Assembly: GCA_963977005.1 (NCBI GenBank)
Contig: CAXBMQ010000001.1
Span: forward strand, 62,001-126,000
DNA length: 64,000 bases
Reading direction: 5' to 3'
Source of the DNA: CAXBCP01 sp963977005
GTDB taxonomy: Bacteria > Pseudomonadota > Alphaproteobacteria > MPNO01 > UBA830
Shown here: piece after piece, positions 54,719 to 64,000 of the stretch
Position numbering within the stretch: position 1 is the stretch's first letter
Layout of the letters: every line of letters starts with the position of its first letter
Made by a program: the position numbers and the translations under genes
Notes under the pieces: model-generated
The model's database searches: none
Told to the model about the DNA's origin: nothing
Seen by the model: the letters and a program-made list of their open reading frames with translations, nothing else

Positions 54719-55573
54719 CTAGGATGCGCTGCCCGAGAGCCGGGACGCCCACAAAGCGGCCCGCGGGGTAAATCGCCCGCGATACCAGATAAACGCCCTC
54801 GCCATGCGCGTCGCTGTCCAGCCCAGCGGACCGGACGGGTTCAGACCGAGCGCGCTAAAGACCATATCGATCATGCGCCGGATATGTGTCGGCCGATAAT
54901 ATTGTAACGTTCCACGGGCATAGGCGACCGAGTTGGGGCGCCGGTCGAAGGGCTCGGTCGGACGGTTCGCTGCCCAATAGGCAGTGGCGAGCTCGTCGTC
55001 TTCAGCCTCTGCAATTCGGTCGAACGCAACCCGCAGCCGCTCCGCCAACGAGAGATCTTCTTCCTTCAGGTATCTACGCATCTGCGCATGGAACATATGA
55101 TAATGGGCAAACTCGTCTTCGGCGATACGGCGGCATATATCCTTCAGGACGGGCTCTTCTGTCGCATCGGCGAGGGCTGAATAGAAAGAACTTGTGCCGG
55201 TTTCGACCATGCAGCGCGCGACCAGTTCGCCGACTCGCGACCCACGGACCGACTGCGAAACATCGAGCGGAAAAGTAAAGTTTTCCACGAATAGCGCGTA
55301 GCTGCGCTCAAAGTCGAATGAGGGATCGGCGAGCTCCGCCCATTTCCCGAGAGCGCTGCCATGCTGGATTTCTTCTCGCGACCATTGCTGTATCGCCGCC
55401 ACCGTGCGCCTGTCATCGTCGAGAACGTTACACAGGTAATGCCTGTAGTCGTCGGCATTGTACTCGACAAGACAGGCCGCCTTTACGATCGGCACAATGT
55501 CAGCATCTATCCGGGATGCATCAAAGCTATCCCATGGAATATCTTCAATCGACCAGGTTTCCATCTTCGCCAC
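54719..55573 (-). CDS. Ferritin-like di-iron protein
   Basis: 284 residues, mainly helical. Two ExxH sites, SREEIQHG near 66 and AEDEFAHYH near 151, preceded by acidic residues on helices (LVEYNADDYRHYL and VETGTSSFY), form a typical di-iron four-helix bundle of the ferritin-like/desaturase superfamily. The substrate is unknown: a fatty acid desaturase-like or oxidase role is possible. No signal peptide. It is convergent with rppH with 22 bases between the stop codons. Confidence 0.8.
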   Translation of the reverse strand: MAKMETWSIEDIPWDSFDASRIDADIVPIVKAACLVEYNADDYRHYLCNVLDDDRRTVAAIQQWSREEIQHGSALGKWAELADPSFDFERSYALFVENFTFPLDVSQSVRGSRVGELVARCMVETGTSSFYSALADATEEPVLKDICRRIAEDEFAHYHMFHAQMRRYLKEEDLSLAERLRVAFDRIAEAEDDELATAYWAANRPTEPFDRRPNSVAYARGTLQYYRPTHIRRMIDMVFSALGLNPSGPLGWTATRMARAFIWYRGRFTPRAALWASRLSGSAS

Positions 55574-55696
55574 CAGCGGGTTTGCAGGACCAACCGTTAA
55601 CTACTATGGCTAAGACGTAGTTCCGCGAAAAAGAATTTCAAGCCGCAGCGGGCGATTTCGACCGGATTCGGGCGGCCAAAGCCATGCACGGGAAAT

Positions 55697-55727
55697 GAAA
55701 GGGGCGGCGCTTCGGTAGCGCCGCCCC
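55697..55727 (-). terminator. Rho-independent terminator of amt
   Basis: An 11-bp perfect GC stem (55,701-55,711 with 55,717-55,727) with a five-base loop, followed on the minus strand by TTTCATTTCC. It lies 26 bases after the amt stop. Confidence 0.8.
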
Positions 55728-55753
55728 TGATAGGTTCGCTTCGTGGACAGCGA

Positions 55754-57067
55754 TCAGTTCGTATGGATACGCTCGCCATGAGAAGTGATGTCGAGTCCCT
55801 CGATCTCGTCCTCTTCATAGACCCGCAGCCCGATGGTTTTCTGGATAAACTTCACGATTATCCAGCTGATGACCAGCGACCACAGTGCAACGACGACGAT
55901 ACCGAGAACCTGAACGCCGAACTGCCTGGTCATTGTCATGCCGTCGCCAAGCCCCAGGCCACCGAGCGCCTCCGCGCCAAAGAACGATGTCAGCAGGATG
56001 CCCAGTGCACCACCGACACCATGAACGGCAAATACGTCGAGGGAGTCGTCAATGCGGATTTTCTGCTTGATGAACCCGACGCACCAGTAACACACGCAAC
56101 CGGCGATGAGACCGAACACGAGCGCCCCGGCAGGGCCCACGAAACCGGCGCCAGGGGTTATTGTTGCGAGCCCCGCAACCATGCCGGTCACGATGCCGAT
56201 AAGGCTGGGCTTCCCATGCTTTACCCATTCGATGCACATCCACACCAGAGAAGCCGTGGCGGCCGAGATATGTGTCACCACCATGGCCATGCCGGCTGCG
56301 CCGTCGGCGGCGAGCGCCGATCCGGCATTGAATCCGAACCACCCGACCCATAGCATTGCCGCGCCGATCATGGTCAGGCCGGGGTGGTGCGGCGGTGTAA
56401 CTTCGCGCGGAAACCCGCGCCGGCCGCCGAGCATTTTTGCGATCACCAGCGCGGAGATACCCGCGGTAACGTGAACCACCAGGCCACCGGCAAAGTCTTT
56501 AACACCCATGTCGGCAAGCCATCCGCCACCCCAGATCCAGTGGCAGACCGGTCCGTAGACCAGGACGATCCACACGCCGCTGAACACCAACACGGCGCTG
56601 AATTTGATTCGCTCGACATAGGCGCCGACGATAAGCGCCGGGGTGATGATCGCGAAGGTCATCTGGAACATGAAGAATACCGATTCGGGCAGCGTACCGG
56701 ACAGGCTCCCAACGCCCACGCCCGAGAGGAATGCCTTTCCGAGGCCCCCAATCCAGGCATTTGCCGCGCCGCCATCGCCAAAGGCCAGACTGTAGACGAG
56801 TACGAACCAGAGTATCGACATCAGGCACGCGACAGCAAAACACTGCATCAGCACCGAGAGCAGGTTCTTTGCCTGCACCAGGCCACCGTAGAACAACGCC
56901 AGGCCCGGCAACGTCATGAACAGGACCAGAGCGGTCGCCGTCAGGATCCAGGCGGTATCACCGCCGCTGAGCGCCGCATCCTGGGCCAGCGCCTCCTGCG
57001 GTGCCACGAGGGACAGAACGAATGTCAAAAGCGCCGCGATGGCCGCGCTTGAGAATGGTTTTCCCAT
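55754..57067 (-). CDS. amt: Ammonium channel
   Basis: 437 residues. A cleavable signal peptide (about 1-29, ending EALAQ) and eleven membrane helices. The two pore histidines are in the usual places: FAGGLVVHVTAGISALV and FAVHGVGGALGILL. The conserved FYGGLVQAKNLLSV gate is present. It conducts ammonia/ammonium inward. ATG 57,067 has a perfect GGAGG six bases upstream, so longer upstream frames are rejected. No glnK gene accompanies it here, which is unusual for amt and means its PII partner is elsewhere. Confidence 0.95.
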   Translation of the reverse strand: MGKPFSSAAIAALLTFVLSLVAPQEALAQDAALSGGDTAWILTATALVLFMTLPGLALFYGGLVQAKNLLSVLMQCFAVACLMSILWFVLVYSLAFGDGGAANAWIGGLGKAFLSGVGVGSLSGTLPESVFFMFQMTFAIITPALIVGAYVERIKFSAVLVFSGVWIVLVYGPVCHWIWGGGWLADMGVKDFAGGLVVHVTAGISALVIAKMLGGRRGFPREVTPPHHPGLTMIGAAMLWVGWFGFNAGSALAADGAAGMAMVVTHISAATASLVWMCIEWVKHGKPSLIGIVTGMVAGLATITPGAGFVGPAGALVFGLIAGCVCYWCVGFIKQKIRIDDSLDVFAVHGVGGALGILLTSFFGAEALGGLGLGDGMTMTRQFGVQVLGIVVVALWSLVISWIIVKFIQKTIGLRVYEEDEIEGLDITSHGERIHTN

Positions 57068-57321
57068 CGGATTCCTCCGGAATACGCCGGCTATCGCGAT
57101 TGTCGCCGGGACTCCCCGTTTGTCGAACTCCCCGCAGGAACGCGCCACGTACCTCGCTCCGCTGCTGGAGCGGTGGGAATTCATGATATTTTTATTGAGC
57201 CATCGGGCCGGATAATGGCTGAATTGTGAGGTTTCTGTCTAGGGGGGCGCCCGTTTTTAAGCTTTTTTTTAGGTGGCCGCGCGATAATCGCGCATGGTTG
57301 TGTAAATACAGGTGGCAGCGG

Positions 57322-58914
57322 GTGTCGAGACGACAAAAGATTGAAGGCGGAACATCTCTGCTGACCGGTTATGTGGTCCGCAAGCCGTTCCTTGTCTTTT
57401 CGCTATACACCGCGATTTGCGTGTTCGCCTTGACGGCGCTGTCCTGGCACCATTCGAAAGACATTCGGGAATCGACTGCGTTGAAAGCCGCCGAGGCTTA
57501 TTCCCAATCGGTGTCCGCAATGCGGGGGTTTTATTCGCGCCACGTCGTGCCACGGGCGCAAAAAGCAGGTGCGACGGTTTCGCATGATTACAAGGAATCC
57601 GACACGACGATCCCGTTTCCGGCGACTTTGACCATCGACCTCGCGAATGAACTGCGCGAAAAGAACAGCGCCTTTACGTTCAACTTTTACAGCGCCGACC
57701 CGTTCCCGTGGCGCGGGGAGCGCGTGCTCGACCAGTTTGAGCGCGATGCACTCGGCAAGTTGAACGGGACGACAGCAGACAAATACGTGCGGTTCGAAAA
57801 CTACAAGGGGCGGCGTTCCGTGCGGATAGCGTATCCCGTCGTCATGGGCGAAACCTGCGTTTCCTGCCATAACACACATCCGTTAAGCCCGCGTACGGAT
57901 TGGAAAGTCGGCGATATCCGGGGCGTACAACAGATTACCCTGCCACTGGCAGACGTCGGCACGTCGTTCCTGCCGGACATGCGCAAATCGGCGTTTTACA
58001 TCGGGCTGTTTGCCTTTGCCGGGCTGATCCTGATCTGGTTGCTGCTGAGGGAAGTCCAGTCCCGCATCGAGCAGACACGGAAACTTGCGGCCGATGCGGA
58101 GCTTCGCAATATCGACCTTGCGGCGGCAAAGGCGGAAGCCGAACGCGCAAACCGCGCCCAGGGCGAATTGATCGCAAATGTCAGCCACGAACTGCGTACC
58201 CCGTTGAATTCCGTGATCGGATTTTCAGAGATACTCAAGGACGAACGAATGGGGCCGATGGGGTCGCCGGAATATCCGGAATTTGCCGGAGAAATCCATT
58301 CCAGCGGCACGCAACTACTCGAGATTATCAATTCGATTCTCTACATGTCTCAGCTTGAATCGGGCAGCGCGGAGATGCAGCAGGAAATTCTGTCCCTGGA
58401 TGCCGAATTGAATGCCAGCGTTCAGACATTCAGGTCGGCCGCCGAAGCGCGGGGGGTTTCTCTAAAACCCATGATCATGCCGGATCTGCCGTCAGTGTTG
58501 TTCGACCGCAACGCTTTATCCCGGATCATCCATTGCATCCTCGACAACGCCGTCAAATTCACGGATCACGGCGGTAAAGTCTGGGTTGCGGCGCGGGAAC
58601 TGGAAAATGGCAGTATCGAGATCCGGTTCAAGGATACCGGGGCCGGTATTTCATCGGACGTCTTGCAAGAGGTCGTCAAACCGTTCCGCCAGGCAGACGG
58701 GGCTCGGTCGCGACGTTTCGAAGGCGTCGGACTGGGGCTCGCCATGGCAAATTCAATCGCCAAACTGCACAACACCTCGATCGATCTTGAAAGTACCGAA
58801 GGAGTCGGTACGACGGTTGTGCTGACCATTCCCGCCAATCGGGTCGTTCGCGACGGCACGGTCGCCTCCGCGCAAGCCCCCGACAGAAAAGCCGATTCCG
58901 CAATCGCTGCGTGA
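57322..58914 (+). CDS. Sensor histidine kinase with heme-c-type DUF3365 sensor
   Basis: 530 residues. A membrane helix (about 21-41), a periplasmic Tll0287-like/DUF3365 domain with C179-VSC-H183, a c-type heme-binding motif, then a second membrane helix (about 232-251). Cytoplasmic part: HisKA with phospho-acceptor H289 (NVSHELRTPLNSVIGF) and HATPase with HCILDNAVKFT, DTGAGIS and GVGLGLAM. Likely senses redox state or a gas through heme. No response regulator gene is adjacent. The GTG at 57,322 is chosen because a purine run lies upstream; the frame is open to 57,226. Confidence 0.85.
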   Translation: MSRRQKIEGGTSLLTGYVVRKPFLVFSLYTAICVFALTALSWHHSKDIRESTALKAAEAYSQSVSAMRGFYSRHVVPRAQKAGATVSHDYKESDTTIPFPATLTIDLANELREKNSAFTFNFYSADPFPWRGERVLDQFERDALGKLNGTTADKYVRFENYKGRRSVRIAYPVVMGETCVSCHNTHPLSPRTDWKVGDIRGVQQITLPLADVGTSFLPDMRKSAFYIGLFAFAGLILIWLLLREVQSRIEQTRKLAADAELRNIDLAAAKAEAERANRAQGELIANVSHELRTPLNSVIGFSEILKDERMGPMGSPEYPEFAGEIHSSGTQLLEIINSILYMSQLESGSAEMQQEILSLDAELNASVQTFRSAAEARGVSLKPMIMPDLPSVLFDRNALSRIIHCILDNAVKFTDHGGKVWVAARELENGSIEIRFKDTGAGISSDVLQEVVKPFRQADGARSRRFEGVGLGLAMANSIAKLHNTSIDLESTEGVGTTVVLTIPANRVVRDGTVASAQAPDRKADSAIAA

Positions 58915-58973
58915 CGGCATCCCGCCAAAGCTGGCGAAGGCGCCATCCGTCTTCAGTCCGATCAGAATATTAT

Positions 58974-58996
58974 CGAAAAACAGCCGCCGCGACGGC
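58974..58996 (-). terminator. Rho-independent terminator of the atp operon
   Basis: On the minus strand after atpC, the stem GCCGT-CGCG-GCGGC (58,983-58,996, with one G-T pair) is followed by TGTTTTTC. This is a standard intrinsic terminator. Confidence 0.7.
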
Positions 58997-59001
58997 AGCT
59001 A

Positions 59002-59412
59002 TCAGGCGGCGGTCCCGCGGGCAGCGGCCATAGCTTCGGCAACCGCAAGAGCGGATTCCGCCTGACCTCTGGCGAGATCGTTATCGGCCTCGCCCAGGGC
59101 CTCGCGCGCGGATGCGATGCGTGCTTCGGCCTCGGCCGGGTCGATATCCTCGACCGGCATGGCCTCTTCGGCCAGCACGGTGCAACGCTCTCCGGTAACC
59201 TCGGCGAAGCCGCCGGCAACGAAGATGCGTTTCTCGACGGTCGTACCGGTATAGGTATTGATGACACCGGGCCGCAGCGCGGAAATCAGCGGCGCATGAC
59301 CAATCAGGACACCGAAATCGCCCTCGGCACCGGGCACGACGACCATCTCGACATCCTCCGAAAGCAGAAGCTTTTCGGGTGAAACCAGATCGAATGTAAA
59401 CGGCTCAGGCAT
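59002..59412 (-). CDS. atpC: ATP synthase F1 epsilon subunit
   Basis: 136 residues. N-terminal beta sandwich (FDLVSPEKLLLSEDVEMVVVPGAEGDFGVL near 5-34) and C-terminal helical hairpin rich in Ala and Glu. Couples the central stalk to the c-ring and restrains ATP hydrolysis. Last gene of atpHAGDC; a terminator follows. Confidence 0.96.
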   Translation of the reverse strand: MPEPFTFDLVSPEKLLLSEDVEMVVVPGAEGDFGVLIGHAPLISALRPGVINTYTGTTVEKRIFVAGGFAEVTGERCTVLAEEAMPVEDIDPAEAEARIASAREALGEADNDLARGQAESALAVAEAMAAARGTAA

Positions 59413-59448
59413 TTCGATTTCCTGCGGTTTGGATCAACAGCTTGGCAA

Positions 59449-60876
59449 TCAGGCCGCTGCTGCCATTTCCTTCGCTTTTTCGACGGCGTCTTCGATCTTG
59501 CCGACCATGTAGAACGCCGCTTCGGGCAGATCGTCGTATTCTCCGCTGACGAGGCCCTTGAAGCCCTTGATGGTATCCTCGAGATCGACGAACACGCCGG
59601 ACATACCGGTGAAGATCTCGGCGACATGGAAGGGCTGCGACAGGAAGCGCTGGATTTTCCGCGCACGTGCCACGACCAGCTTGTCTTCTTCGGAAAGCTC
59701 ATCCATGCCGAGAATGGCGATGATGTCCTGCAGGCCTTTGTAGGTCTGCAGCACGCGCTGAACTTCACGGGCGACTTCGTAATGCTCGTCGCCGACGGTG
59801 CGCGGATCGAGAATACGCGATGTGGAATCGAGCGGATCGACCGCGGGGTAAATACCGAGTTCGGCAATCTGGCGCGACAGAACGGTCGTCGCATCAAGAT
59901 GGGCGAACGATGTCGCAGGCGCCGGATCGGTCAGATCGTCAGCCGGCACGTAGATCGCCTGAACCGACGTGATCGAGCCCTTGTTCGTGGTGGTGATGCG
60001 TTCCTGCAGGTTACCCATGTCGGTTGCCAGGGTCGGCTGATAGCCAACCGCCGACGGGATACGGCCAAGCAGCGCCGACACTTCGGAACCGGCCTGCGTA
60101 AAGCGGAAGATGTTGTCGACGAAGAGAAGGACGTCCTGGCCTTCTTCGTCACGGAAATATTCGGCCAGCGTCAGACCGCTGAGGCCGACACGGGCGCGCG
60201 CACCGGGCGGTTCGTTCATCTGGCCGTAGACCAATGCCGCCTTCGATTCGCCATCGGGCTGGATAACACCGGATTCCATCATTTCATGATAGAGATCGTT
60301 GCCTTCGCGAGTACGTTCGCCGACACCGGCAAACACCGAATAGCCGCCATGCGCTTTCGCAACGTTGTTGATCAGTTCCATGATCAGCACCGTCTTGCCG
60401 ACACCGGCGCCGCCGAACAGGCCGATCTTGCCGCCGCGCGAATAAGGCGCCAGCAGGTCGACGACCTTGATGCCTGTTACCAGCACTTCGGTTTCGGTCG
60501 ACTGATCGGTAAACACCGGTGCTTCGCGGTGAATCGGCAGCTTTTTGGTCGTGTTCAGCGGGCCGCGTTCGTCGATCGGCTCGCCGATGACGTTCAGGAT
60601 GCGGCCGAGGGTTTCGGGGCCGACCGGCATCTGGATCGGGGCGCCCGTATCGGTCACCTTCTGGCCGCGAACCAGACCTTCGGTCGTGTCCATGGCAATG
60701 GTGCGCACGGTGCTTTCGCCGAGATGCTGCGCCACTTCGAGAACCAGTCGGTTCCCGCCATTGTCGCATTCCAGCGCGTTCATGATATAGGGCAGTTCGC
60801 CCTCGAACTGAACGTCGACCACAGCGCCCAGAACCTGGGAAACGCTGCCGATATTGTTGCTTGCCGTGTCGGCCAT
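59449..60876 (-). CDS. atpD: ATP synthase F1 beta subunit
   Basis: 475 residues. The catalytic subunit. P-loop GGAGVGKT near 155-162, ALVYGQMNEPPGARARVGLSGLTLAEYFRDEEGQDVLLF near 190-228 (with the conserved glutamate in NEPPGAR), and a DPAPATSFAHLDATTVLSR segment near 318. ATG 60,876 has GAGG seven bases upstream and is preferred to ATG 60,882. It is located between atpG and atpC, 36 bases before the latter. Confidence 0.97.
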   Translation of the reverse strand: MADTASNNIGSVSQVLGAVVDVQFEGELPYIMNALECDNGGNRLVLEVAQHLGESTVRTIAMDTTEGLVRGQKVTDTGAPIQMPVGPETLGRILNVIGEPIDERGPLNTTKKLPIHREAPVFTDQSTETEVLVTGIKVVDLLAPYSRGGKIGLFGGAGVGKTVLIMELINNVAKAHGGYSVFAGVGERTREGNDLYHEMMESGVIQPDGESKAALVYGQMNEPPGARARVGLSGLTLAEYFRDEEGQDVLLFVDNIFRFTQAGSEVSALLGRIPSAVGYQPTLATDMGNLQERITTTNKGSITSVQAIYVPADDLTDPAPATSFAHLDATTVLSRQIAELGIYPAVDPLDSTSRILDPRTVGDEHYEVAREVQRVLQTYKGLQDIIAILGMDELSEEDKLVVARARKIQRFLSQPFHVAEIFTGMSGVFVDLEDTIKGFKGLVSGEYDDLPEAAFYMVGKIEDAVEKAKEMAAAA

Positions 60877-60907
60877 TGTCATACCTCGTACATCGATTTG
60901 CCGGACA

Positions 60908-61798
60908 TCAAACTGCCTCGGCGCCGGAGATGATTTCTATGAGTTCTTTGGTGATGAACGCCTGACGCGTCCGGTTGTAGTTGAGCGTCAGCGAGTCGAT
61001 CATTTCGCCGGCATTGCGCGTGGCGTTATCCATCGCGCTCATCCGGGCGCCGTGTTCGCTGGCGTTGTTTTCAAGAAGCGAACGATAGACCTGCACGCTC
61101 ATATTGCGCGGCAGGAGGACTTCGAGAATTTCGTTTTCGTCGGGCTCGTAATCGTAGTTCACGCCTGCCGCATTGCCCTGCTCTTCGCCCGCCTCGTCCG
61201 CATCGACCGCAAACGGGATCAGCTGCTGGCGGGTAACGATCTGGGAAATCACCGATTTGAACCGGTTATAGATCAACGTGCAGACATCGAATTCGCCGGC
61301 CTCGAACATCTCGAGCACGCGGTTCGAAATTCCCTGCGCATCGTCAAAGCTCAGTCGCGGACGCCCGACACCTTCGATCAAATCGACAATCAGGGGCGCG
61401 AATTCGCGGCGTAGCTGTGCCCAGCCCTTGCGGCCCACGCACAGAATTTTGACTTCCTTGCCATCCGCCTGAAGCTCGGCGATCAGGCGGCGGACATCGC
61501 GCACAATGGACGAATTGAACGCACCGCACAGACCGCGATCGGACGTCATCATCACAAGAAGGTGCACATCCTGCTTGCCGGTCCCGGCAAGCAGCTTCGG
61601 CGCACCGGCGGACGAGGCCATCGAACCGGCGAGCGATCCGAGCATGCGTTCCATCCGCTCGGCATAGGGCCGTGCCGCTTCGGCCTGCTCCTGCGCTCGA
61701 CGCAGTTTGGCCGCTGCGACCATTTTCATCGCCGACGTGATCTTTTGCGTCGACTTGACGCTGTCGATCCGCATGCGGAGGTCTTTAAGGCTGGGCAT
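60908..61798 (-). CDS. atpG: ATP synthase F1 gamma subunit
   Basis: 296 residues. Long N- and C-terminal helices (SLKDLRMRIDSVKSTQKITSAMKMVAAAKLRRAQ at the start; the C-terminal helix ends TRQAFITKELIEIISGAEAV) form the rotor shaft, and MTSDRGLCGAFNSSIVR near 83 is conserved. Normal length. It is 31 bases upstream of atpD. Confidence 0.97.
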   Translation of the reverse strand: MPSLKDLRMRIDSVKSTQKITSAMKMVAAAKLRRAQEQAEAARPYAERMERMLGSLAGSMASSAGAPKLLAGTGKQDVHLLVMMTSDRGLCGAFNSSIVRDVRRLIAELQADGKEVKILCVGRKGWAQLRREFAPLIVDLIEGVGRPRLSFDDAQGISNRVLEMFEAGEFDVCTLIYNRFKSVISQIVTRQQLIPFAVDADEAGEEQGNAAGVNYDYEPDENEILEVLLPRNMSVQVYRSLLENNASEHGARMSAMDNATRNAGEMIDSLTLNYNRTRQAFITKELIEIISGAEAV

Positions 61799-61833
61799 AT
61801 CCCGTTACCGGTTCCTGTTTTCCGGAGTGTCGA

Positions 61834-63368
<1,535 letters not shown>

Positions 63369-63369
<1 letters not shown>

Positions 63370-63929
63370 CACGCTGCCCCTTTCAATGAGAGTTCTAGAC
63401 GTTGAAGCTTTGTACGAAGAGATGAATCGACCATACGGGACCCGACCTTGACGATCATGCCGCCGAGAAGCGACGCATCGACACGTGTATCGAGGGTGAC
63501 TTTCGACCCCATAGCCGTTCGCAGTTCCTGTTCCAGTGACGCCTGCTGGGCATCGGTCAGCGGCTGGGCCGTCATGATTTCGGCCGTCATTTCCCCACGT
63601 GCGCTGGCAAGCAGCTGGCGGAAGCCGATGCACATGCTGTCGAGCACGAACAATCGCCGATTGCGGGCGACGACGCTCGCAAAATTCAGGGTCAGCGATG
63701 AAACGCCGGCTTTTTCAAGTACCGCCGACAGCGCCTGCCCCTGAGCATCGCGCCCGAGGACGGGGCTTGCAACGAGGCGGCGCAAATCGGCCGATTCGGC
63801 CAATAACGACCGAATAGTCGCCAAATCTTCAGCGACTTCATCCAGTTTTTTCTGTTCCTCGGCGAGCTCGAAGAGCGCGACCGCGTAACGGCCTGCAACA
63901 CCGGAAACGGCTGACGATTCAGACGACAC
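63369..63929 (-). CDS. atpH: ATP synthase F1 delta subunit
   Basis: 186 residues. Peripheral-stalk protein holding alpha/beta to the membrane part: GRYAVALFELAEEQKKLDEV near 13-32 and the C-terminal DTRVDASLLGGMIVKVGSRMVDSSLRTKLQRLELSLK near 146-182. GTG start with GAGGA upstream. First gene of the operon; the promoter should lie between 63,930 and the window end, where I see no convincing -35/-10 pair. Confidence 0.95.
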
Positions 63930-64000
63930 CCAAAATTCCTCGAAAACGTCCCGTAGACATAAACTAACTTGTTGTTTTTTATCGAATAATCACGCCCGGA

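Noticed and set aside
59626..60933. 435-codon plus-strand frame opposite atpD
   Set aside because: Antisense to a strongly conserved ATP synthase gene; no ribosome binding site and no motif.

Overview
The window comes from an alphaproteobacterial chromosome, most like a member of the Rhodospirillales or a relative; I cannot name the genus. The evidence is the syntenic run rplU-rpmA-obgE-proB-proA-nadD-rsfS-rlmH-gpmI-envC-ctpA-deacetylase-rppH, the atpHAGDC operon, the long Ala/Lys-rich tail on L21, and the use of ATGA/TGATG start-stop overlaps throughout. The junction between accessory and core DNA lies at a tRNA-Ser(CGA) gene (42,210-42,300). Everything to its left is a defence and mobility island whose left end is outside the window. 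Everything to its right is ordinary housekeeping DNA.

Island, left to right: (i) a truncated small CDS and a HEPN-family protein on the minus strand; (ii) a plus-strand operon with a helix-turn-helix/coiled-coil protein, a DUF6361 protein, a phospholipase D-fold protein and a large SF2 helicase; (iii) minus-strand small genes, including a putative exported FtsZ/tubulin-fold protein next to a possible PD-(D/E)XK protein; (iv) a plus-strand pair, a DUF2806-like soluble protein and a polytopic membrane protein; (v) a long minus-strand run, read from 25,788 leftwards: TRIP13-like ATPase, two HORMA-type proteins, CD-NTase, Cap4-like SAVED endonuclease, an AddB-like nuclease, an AddA-like UvrD helicase-nuclease and two further unknown genes. 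The first five are a type III CBASS; the AddAB-like pair follows in the same orientation with tight spacing; (vi) a divergent CapW/BrxR-type WYL regulator (25,949) with a palindrome over the CBASS promoter; (vii) directly behind it on the plus strand, a SNF2/DUF3883 helicase, a DUF1156 adenine methylase and a DUF499 ATPase carrying a Swt1-type HEPN domain; (viii) a mobility end with a ParB-methyltransferase fusion, DUF5681, DUF3489, DUF2924 and a large serine recombinase.

Core, 42.2-64 kb: ribosomal proteins L21 and L27, the Obg GTPase, the first two proline-biosynthesis enzymes, NAD synthesis, two ribosome-associated factors, phosphoglycerate mutase, a cell-envelope set (EnvC, CtpA, polysaccharide deacetylase) and RppH. 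A ferritin-like di-iron protein and an ammonium channel lie on the opposite strand, followed by a heme-c-type sensor histidine kinase and the F1 part of ATP synthase.

The most interesting material is the CBASS-AddAB arrangement under apparent CapW control, the same regulator's position at the head of a second defence operon, the DUF6361-PLD-helicase trio, and the FtsZ-like protein with a twin-arginine leader. Functional links between neighbouring modules are inferences from gene order only.
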